The position numbers were made by a program, and so were the translations under genes. Of a stretch of DNA of 64,000 bases, positions 59,060 through 64,000 are shown piece after piece. Origin of the DNA: Amphibacillus marinus (GTDB taxonomy: Bacteria > Bacillota > Bacilli > Bacillales > Amphibacillaceae); assembly GCF_900110345.1 (NCBI RefSeq), contig NZ_FODJ01000003.1, forward strand, positions 124,001 through 188,000, given 5' to 3'. The notes under the pieces were generated by a model. The model searched no databases. It was not told the DNA's origin and saw only the letters and a list, made by a program, of their open reading frames with translations. Position 1 is the stretch's first letter; each line of letters begins with the position of its first letter.

Positions 59060-60991
59060 TTATTTAAACCATACCTTCATTTCATTTTCGCCACGATTGC
59101 CCCACAAATGATAAGGAATTAAGGTTAGCTTGGTATCTTGAAAGCGCATGTTATCTTGATAGCTATAAAGCAGATCGGCATCCCAGAGCTGTTCCTTTTT
59201 GGCGGCTAGCGTGAGTTGTAGCGTTTTATCAAGAAGCGCACTTGTTTCAATAAGCATACCCGGTTTATTTTTATCAAGATGATAGAGGTGGAGATCCGCC
59301 TCATTATCCACTTGCTCTGCACAATAAATAAATGGACCACGTTGAATGGCGACTTGATGATTGGCTGCTCTGACCTTTGGGTTACTCCGTAAGTAAAGAA
59401 TCGGCTGTTCAAAGCTTACTTCTAATGTGAGGGCATCACTCGCCACGGTAATTACAAAATAATCATCATTCTCTGTCCAGTTAGCCTCTGTCGTTAATTG
59501 AATTCCCTCTGCCCATCTTGGTTTCCGTATGAAAATGGTGCGTCCTGCCCCGTTGCTAATGGAAAGCTTTACGTGATTCTCGTATGGAAAGGCAGTTGTT
59601 TGTTTAATGACGGTATCGTCAATGGTTAACGCACTGCTAACGAACAAATTGACATAAAGATCGGCTTCGTTTTTGGTATAAATATAGCGTTCAACTGAAC
59701 CTATTGTCCGGGCGAAGTTAGGTGGACAACAAGCACAGCCTAGCCAATCGGGTCTTGTTAATTTAACATGTCCTTTATTAGGGTTGTATTCACAACTATC
59801 AGGATCTACTTCTAATGGATTTACATAAAAGAAGTGCTTGCCATCAATCGAGGCGCCAGAAAGAATGCCGTTATAAAGTGCGCGCTCAATGACGTCAATA
59901 TATTCGGCCTTTGGCTCAATTTTAAACAGTTCATAAGCAAAGTAAACCAGTGCAATTGAGGCGCAGGTCTCGCAGTACATGGTATCGTTGGGTAAATCAT
60001 AATCCCCCGTGAAGGCTTCCCCTGCAACAGTTGAGCCGACTCCGGCAGTCACGTACATTTTCTTGCGCGTCACATTATGCCAAATTGCTTCACAGGCTGA
60101 TAACAGCTCTTTATCCTTTGTATAATGGGCGATTTTTGCCATCCCTGTTGCCATATAGAGCATCCGTACCGCATGACCTTTGGCTAATGTTTGATCCTTT
60201 GGTTGGGTATAGGCTTGTAAATATTCCAAATTGACTGATGGCTTGTCAGTAGCTAAGCCTGATTCAAGGTTTGCTTGAATTTCTTTATCGTAAAATTCAG
60301 GGTCTTTGCCACGCACGTCAATAAAGAAATTAGCCAAGGCTAAGTACTTTTCGTCCCCGGTATGTTCGTAAAGACGGACAAGAGCAAGTTCAATTTCTTG
60401 GTGACCATCTGCACCTTGAATTTTCCCTTCTTCATAGCCGAAATGTGCGTCGATATGATCGACAAATTTAAGGGCAATTTGTAAGAGTGAATCCTTGCCA
60501 GTAGCTTGATGATAAGCAATTGCTGCTTCAATTAAATGCCCGGCACAGTATAGCTCATGGCTAAAATACAACTGACGATACTTTAGCTTTGGAAATTTTA
60601 GTTGAAAGAAAGTGTCAAGGTAACCGTCTTGCTCTTGCGCCTTTCCAATTAGTTCGATTACTTGATCAGCTGTTTCCTCAAGCTTAGGATCGGGATATAC
60701 CTCCAGGCTATAGCCAACTGCCTCCAGCCATTTGTACACATCACTGTCTTGGAAAAACCAGCCAAAATGCTCGCCTTCTTCAATTCCTGCAGTAATCCGA
60801 AAATTTGCAAGGGCATGACTTTTGCCTGTCGGTAGGTTATTATCTTTGCGCTCTGCTTGAACGTCCACATCAATGGCATCGTTAAGCACCTCGTATTGGT
60901 ATGGGATGACGGTATCCTTTATCAGCTTTAAATAGTACTGCCAAAATACATCTGTTACATGAATCTGTTTGAGTGGAAACTCCTTTAACAT
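59060..60991 (-). CDS. beta-L-arabinofuranosidase, GH127
   Basis: 643 residues from the ATG at 60991, chosen because aaaaagggagttgaccaac precedes it. No signal peptide. GH127 zinc-cysteine motifs are visible: NDTMYCETCASIALVYFAYE L and DWLGCACCPPNFARTIGSVE RYIY (nucleophilic and zinc-binding Cys). It removes beta-L-arabinofuranosyl units from short oligosaccharides such as those of hydroxyproline-rich plant proteins, inside the cell. No transporter is adjacent. It is divergent from an AraC regulator. Confidence 0.9.
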   Translation of the reverse strand: MLKEFPLKQIHVTDVFWQYYLKLIKDTVIPYQYEVLNDAIDVDVQAERKDNNLPTGKSHALANFRITAGIEEGEHFGWFFQDSDVYKWLEAVGYSLEVYPDPKLEETADQVIELIGKAQEQDGYLDTFFQLKFPKLKYRQLYFSHELYCAGHLIEAAIAYHQATGKDSLLQIALKFVDHIDAHFGYEEGKIQGADGHQEIELALVRLYEHTGDEKYLALANFFIDVRGKDPEFYDKEIQANLESGLATDKPSVNLEYLQAYTQPKDQTLAKGHAVRMLYMATGMAKIAHYTKDKELLSACEAIWHNVTRKKMYVTAGVGSTVAGEAFTGDYDLPNDTMYCETCASIALVYFAYELFKIEPKAEYIDVIERALYNGILSGASIDGKHFFYVNPLEVDPDSCEYNPNKGHVKLTRPDWLGCACCPPNFARTIGSVERYIYTKNEADLYVNLFVSSALTIDDTVIKQTTAFPYENHVKLSISNGAGRTIFIRKPRWAEGIQLTTEANWTENDDYFVITVASDALTLEVSFEQPILYLRSNPKVRAANHQVAIQRGPFIYCAEQVDNEADLHLYHLDKNKPGMLIETSALLDKTLQLTLAAKKEQLWDADLLYSYQDNMRFQDTKLTLIPYHLWGNRGENEMKVWFK

Positions 60992-61155
60992 GTTGGTCAA
61001 CTCCCTTTTTAGTAGCTAATAGCTTGCTAGCTTTAGAGCAAGCTTATAAAGGGATTATATGCTAACACCTGTTCTTTTTCGTTAGATAAAACCGCAGATG
61101 AAGTGGACAAAAGCTAGATATGTTATATAATAAAACGAACAAAGGAGGCGCTTTC

Positions 61156-62007
61156 ATGTTTTTAACGGAAACATCCCTTGTTGGGGCACAGATTGATTCA
61201 GTGACCTTTGTTGTCGCTGGCATTTTCCAATCAAACACGCCCTGGCGACATGCTGATCGTACCAATCACAACTATGAGCTTATCATTGGTATTAATGAAA
61301 CACAGTACCTTGAGGTTGCTGGTGAAACCATTCAGGTTAATTCAGGTGATGTTTTATTAATTCCGCCACATACCCCTTTCTCAGGGCAAAGGCTAGCCAA
61401 TGGCGGATTATCTTTTTATTGGCTCCATTTTGAATTGCCTCAAGCGACTGAGCTAGAGCTACAGTCAAATGATACAATAGATAATCGGCAGTTGCCTCCT
61501 ATTTTGTGGCCGCTCTATTCCACCAATTTAGCACTTAATCGCGAGCTGGTACTCATGCACCAATTAATTATTACGATGCGCAACCAAGCGGAAGCGCAGC
61601 TCTTACTTAATGCATTAGCGAAGACGATTTTACTTGGTTTGTCGGAAACAGCTAAACAAGCGATACAAGCGAAGCAAGCGGGCAATCATTTGATGCCCTT
61701 TATTATGGATTGGATTGAACGGCATCTTGACCAGCGCTTAACGGTCGAAGAGGTGGCTAATCATTTTGGTTACAATAAGGCGTATTTATCACACCTGTTC
61801 TCAACGAAGGTGGGGATGACAATGACAGGCTATATTCATTACTTAAGAATAGAAAAAGCAAAAGGATTGCTTCATGCAAGTCCTTATTCAATCAAGGAAA
61901 TTGCCCATCTATGTGGCTTTGAGGATGAGAAATATTTTTCTAGAGTTTTTAAGAAGGTTGTTAATATCCCACCACATCATTACCGGAATAAACACCAGTT
62001 TGATTGA
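61156..62007 (+). CDS. AraC-family transcriptional regulator
   Basis: 283 residues from the ATG at 61156 (aaaggaggcgctttc ahead). The N-terminal cupin-like sugar-binding part (ETIQVNSGDVLLIPPHTPFS GQ) is followed by two HTHs: RLTVEEVANHFGYNKAYLSH LFSTKVGMTMTGYIHYLRIE KAKGLLHAS and YSIKEIAHLCGFEDEKYFSR VFKKVVNIPPHHYRNKHQ. It probably activates the divergent GH127 gene in response to an arabinosyl sugar. The region between them (60992-61155) holds both promoters. Confidence 0.85.
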   Translation: MFLTETSLVGAQIDSVTFVVAGIFQSNTPWRHADRTNHNYELIIGINETQYLEVAGETIQVNSGDVLLIPPHTPFSGQRLANGGLSFYWLHFELPQATELELQSNDTIDNRQLPPILWPLYSTNLALNRELVLMHQLIITMRNQAEAQLLLNALAKTILLGLSETAKQAIQAKQAGNHLMPFIMDWIERHLDQRLTVEEVANHFGYNKAYLSHLFSTKVGMTMTGYIHYLRIEKAKGLLHASPYSIKEIAHLCGFEDEKYFSRVFKKVVNIPPHHYRNKHQFD

Positions 62008-62076
62008 TACAGCTGCATCTTAAAAAAGTGTGTTAAAATGCAATTATAAATAGGGCTGGCTAAAGTGAGGGAAGCC

Positions 62077-62583
62077 ATGATTAAATACATACCAAACCTG
62101 TTGTCATTAGTAAGAGTTAGCATAGCAATTTGTTTACTTTTCTTATCCCCATATCAGCTATTGTTTTGGGTACTTTACTTGAGTTGTGGCTTATCAGATA
62201 TGGTTGATGGTGCAATTGCCCGCCGTTTTAAAGTGCAGAGTGATCTTGGATCAAAGCTGGATAGCTTTGCTGATTTTGTGTTTGTTTTTAGCTTATTACT
62301 GACACTCATTCGATACCATAGTATGTCGGTATGGTTGCTGACTGTTATTTTATTAGTGGTAATCATTAAAATGACAACACTTTTAATTGGTTACATAAAG
62401 CACCGACAGTTCATTGTGCAACATACAGTAAGTAATAAAGTGGCAGGCTTAACTTTATTTGTTTATTTTCCAATCTATTTTCACGTGGCGCAACCTGTTG
62501 TTCTGCTGGTGACAATTAGCTTAATAGCAATCTATGTTTCATGTCAAGAAGCGATAGTTGTAATTAAAGGAGTAGAGCTGTAA
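62077..62583 (+). CDS. CDP-alcohol phosphatidyltransferase
   Basis: 168 residues from the ATG at 62077; a GTG 12 bp upstream is the alternative. The catalytic motif D-x2-DG-x2-AR-x8-G-x3-D-x3-D is complete: SDMVDGAIARRFKVQSDLGS KLDSFAD. About five TM helices. It transfers a phosphatidyl (or similar) group from CDP-diacylglycerol to an alcohol, as PgsA does; the alcohol is not clear, and this is shorter than housekeeping PgsA (about 190). No lipid gene is nearby. Confidence 0.8.
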   Translation: MIKYIPNLLSLVRVSIAICLLFLSPYQLLFWVLYLSCGLSDMVDGAIARRFKVQSDLGSKLDSFADFVFVFSLLLTLIRYHSMSVWLLTVILLVVIIKMTTLLIGYIKHRQFIVQHTVSNKVAGLTLFVYFPIYFHVAQPVVLLVTISLIAIYVSCQEAIVVIKGVEL

Positions 62584-62666
62584 TGTTTATGAGTGGAAAA
62601 GAGCATTCATGATGATTCATAGGCGCTTCGTCTGTTAATTTGTGTAAATTGAGGAGGGACAATGCT

Positions 62667-63689
62667 ATGTCAGACATGTTAAAACAAAGTATTGAAGCTG
62701 TCGCGAAACAGATTCAATTTTCAGGTAATGTAAGTGTTGAAAGTCCAACTGAGAGATTGGCTTTGTCTTTTGGCTATGCCAACCGTTCGGAACAGATTGT
62801 GAATCAAATGACAACAAGGTTTGGTATAGCATCAGGCTGTAAGTTAATAACAGCTATTGCCGTTTGCCAGTTGGTTGAACGTGGACTGTTAACTTTTGAT
62901 ACACCTTTGCCAGCCACTATTGCCAAGCAATTGAGTAAGGTTGACCAAGTCGTGACTGTTCATCAGCTGTTAACGCATACATCTGGTGTGCCAGACTATT
63001 TTGATGAAGATAAAATGGCTGATTTTGAGGAGCTTTGGGTTGATACACCCATGTATCGGCTTAGACAGCCTGTTGATTTTTTGCCATTTATTTATGATCA
63101 AGCGATGCCATTCACGCCGGGTGAACGGTTTCAATATAACAACATGGTTTACATTTTATTGGGGCTTATTATAGAGCAGGTGACCGGTCTTAATTTTAAA
63201 GCGTATGTGCAGCAATATATTTTTGAGCCACTGGGTATGGAACAGGCAGGATATTTCGCTTTTGATCAGCTACCGTCAAATACGGCATACGGTTATATTG
63301 AAAATCCTGATCAGACGTTTCGAACCAATATATATGCCTTACCTGTAATGGGCGGGGCTGACGGTGGTGCATACCTCTCAACAGCAGATATGAATAAACT
63401 TTGGCTAGGGTTAATTAATGAGCAGCTCTTGACCCCTGCTATGACAAGCCTACTCTTAACAGCGCATGTACATGCATATGACCTTACTTATTACGGCTAT
63501 GGAATATGGATTAATCAGCACGAAAATGCGGATGTAATTAAGTATCATGTTATGGGATATGATCCTGGTGTCAGCTTTCATTCAAGCTATTATCCCGCCC
63601 GGGCTACCCGCGTGGTTGTCTGTTCCAATGAATCATTGGGAGCAACTGAAGTGAATACAACCATTGAAAAATATTTAGCCGTTCATTAA
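62667..63689 (+). CDS. serine beta-lactamase-like hydrolase
   Basis: 340 residues from the ATG at 62667 (gaggagggacaatgct ahead). The S-x-x-K catalytic motif is SGCK in TRFGIASGCKLITAIAVCQL VERG; the Y-x-N is YNN in FQYNNMVYILLGLIIEQVTG. QLLTHTSGVPDYFDED is typical of class C/PBP4*-like proteins. There is no signal peptide or lipobox, so it is intracellular and probably an esterase or peptidase, not a resistance enzyme. Confidence 0.85.
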   Translation: MSDMLKQSIEAVAKQIQFSGNVSVESPTERLALSFGYANRSEQIVNQMTTRFGIASGCKLITAIAVCQLVERGLLTFDTPLPATIAKQLSKVDQVVTVHQLLTHTSGVPDYFDEDKMADFEELWVDTPMYRLRQPVDFLPFIYDQAMPFTPGERFQYNNMVYILLGLIIEQVTGLNFKAYVQQYIFEPLGMEQAGYFAFDQLPSNTAYGYIENPDQTFRTNIYALPVMGGADGGAYLSTADMNKLWLGLINEQLLTPAMTSLLLTAHVHAYDLTYYGYGIWINQHENADVIKYHVMGYDPGVSFHSSYYPARATRVVVCSNESLGATEVNTTIEKYLAVH

Positions 63690-63746
63690 GACTTACGGCC
63701 ACAAGCCTGTGCGCAACTTTTGCGAACTATTCGTTTTAAAAAAGTG

Positions 63747-63775
63747 TTGACAGCTATTTTAAACTATTGTATTTT
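63747..63775 (+). promoter_or_regulatory. promoter of the SAM riboswitch transcript
   Basis: TTGACA (63747-63752), 17-bp spacer, TATTTT (63770-63775). The transcript would start near 63782, about 23 bp before the aptamer. Confidence 0.7.
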
Positions 63776-63804
63776 TATTAGTAATCAATTTAATATGACG
63801 AATG

Positions 63805-63908
63805 TTCTTATCCAGAGAGATGGAGGGGCTGGCCCTATGAAATCTCGGCAACAGGCTACGACTAGCACTGTGCCAATTCCAGCAAGCGGATGCTTGATAG
63901 ATAAGAAG
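63805..63908 (+). ncRNA. SAM-I riboswitch (S-box) aptamer
   Basis: The consensus blocks are present in order: ttcttatc (P1 left, 63805), cagagagatggagg, ggctggccctatgaa, atctcggcaacaggc, gcactgtgccaattccagca, and gataagaa (P1 right, to 63907). The P1 arms are perfect complements over 8 bp. SAM binding folds the aptamer and lets the downstream terminator form, shutting off a methionine/cysteine or SAM gene that must lie right of the window. Confidence 0.95.
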
Positions 63909-63924
63909 AGCTAATAAGTATGAT

Positions 63925-63961
63925 AAAGCCTCTTCTTTAAGTTAAGAAGTGGCTTTTTTTT
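63925..63961 (+). terminator. SAM-controlled terminator
   Basis: aagcctcttctt pairs with aagaagtggctt (one mismatch), followed by a run of T (63954-63961). It is the expression platform of the S-box; the alternative antiterminator would pair with the right arm of P1. Confidence 0.9.
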
Positions 63962-64000
63962 ACGACGTGAGGTCCTCAACCATAGCACATGTGCATATAG

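Noticed and set aside
63720-63914. 64-codon plus-strand ORF near the right edge
   Set aside because: It runs straight through the promoter and the SAM-I aptamer, has no ribosome site, and its composition follows the RNA structure; the riboswitch explains the sequence.

Overview
The window looks like chromosome of a low-GC Gram-positive bacterium of the Bacillaceae type. Ribosome binding sites are strong (AGGAGG-like), SOS control uses a Bacillus-type box (CGAAC-N4-GTTCG), there are cre-like catabolite sites, a SAM-I riboswitch, a LiaI/LiaH-like pair and a YolD/UvrX pair. The many PTS and glycosidase loci suggest a saccharolytic, probably fermentative organism; Amphibacillus or Halolactibacillus relatives would fit, but that is a guess. 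No rRNA, tRNA, CRISPR array, insertion sequence or prophage block was seen.

Layout. 1-6.7 kb: the tail of an effector-binding regulator, a diguanylate cyclase, a GNAT acetyltransferase, small membrane proteins, a flavin reductase and decayed sequence. 7.0-13.5 kb (minus): a tightly packed six-gene operon coding for an NAD-dependent epimerase/3beta-HSD-like reductase, a KAS III condensing enzyme, a metallo-beta-lactamase-fold hydrolase, a PaaK/F390-type AMP ligase, an ATP-grasp ligase and a GNAT-like transferase. It reads as a small acyl-derived metabolite pathway that I cannot name. 14.2-20.7 kb: a fructose-family PTS (separate EIIA, EIIB, EIIC) with a GH38 alpha-mannosidase of MngB type and a PRD regulator, probably for mannosylglycerate or a similar mannoside. 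21-22 kb: mannonate dehydratase. 22.3-23.1 kb: an XRE regulator with a membrane partner.

23.3-33.7 kb is a divergent fucoside locus. fucK-fucI-fucA-fucR run leftward. A GH29 fucosidase, a mannose-family PTS (EIIAB, EIIC, EIID), a SIS-domain protein and a CutC-family protein run rightward. The likely scheme is uptake of a fucosylated sugar by the PTS, cytoplasmic release of fucose, then conversion by FucI, FucK and FucA to DHAP and lactaldehyde. 34-38 kb: a Crp/Fnr regulator divergent from a YczE-like membrane protein, a MarR-nitroreductase-monooxygenase operon and a RhaT-like transporter. 38.4-42.5 kb: a Fur-controlled siderophore ABC transporter. 42.5-48 kb: a secreted peptidoglycan-binding protein, MscL, an orphan AimR-like peptide receptor, a LiaI/LiaH-like pair and YolD/UvrX behind an SOS box.

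48.1-54.8 kb is a second notable sugar locus: a PfkB kinase, a glucose-superfamily PTS EIIBC, an unusual cytoplasmic beta-propeller glycosidase, a LacI regulator, then hexulose-6-phosphate synthase and isomerase. Near-identical 12-14 bp palindromes sit at both promoter regions and suggest one LacI regulon. 55-58 kb: a coiled-coil/HhH protein, an HrtBA-like ABC transporter, a PspC mini-protein and a streptothricin-acetyltransferase-like protein. 59-64 kb: a GH127 beta-L-arabinofuranosidase divergent from an AraC regulator, a CDP-alcohol phosphotransferase, a serine beta-lactamase-like hydrolase, and a SAM-I riboswitch whose gene lies past the right edge.

Across the window, a degenerate intergenic repeat family (five copies), two long perfect palindromes and at least three pseudogene remnants are not explained by the intact genes.
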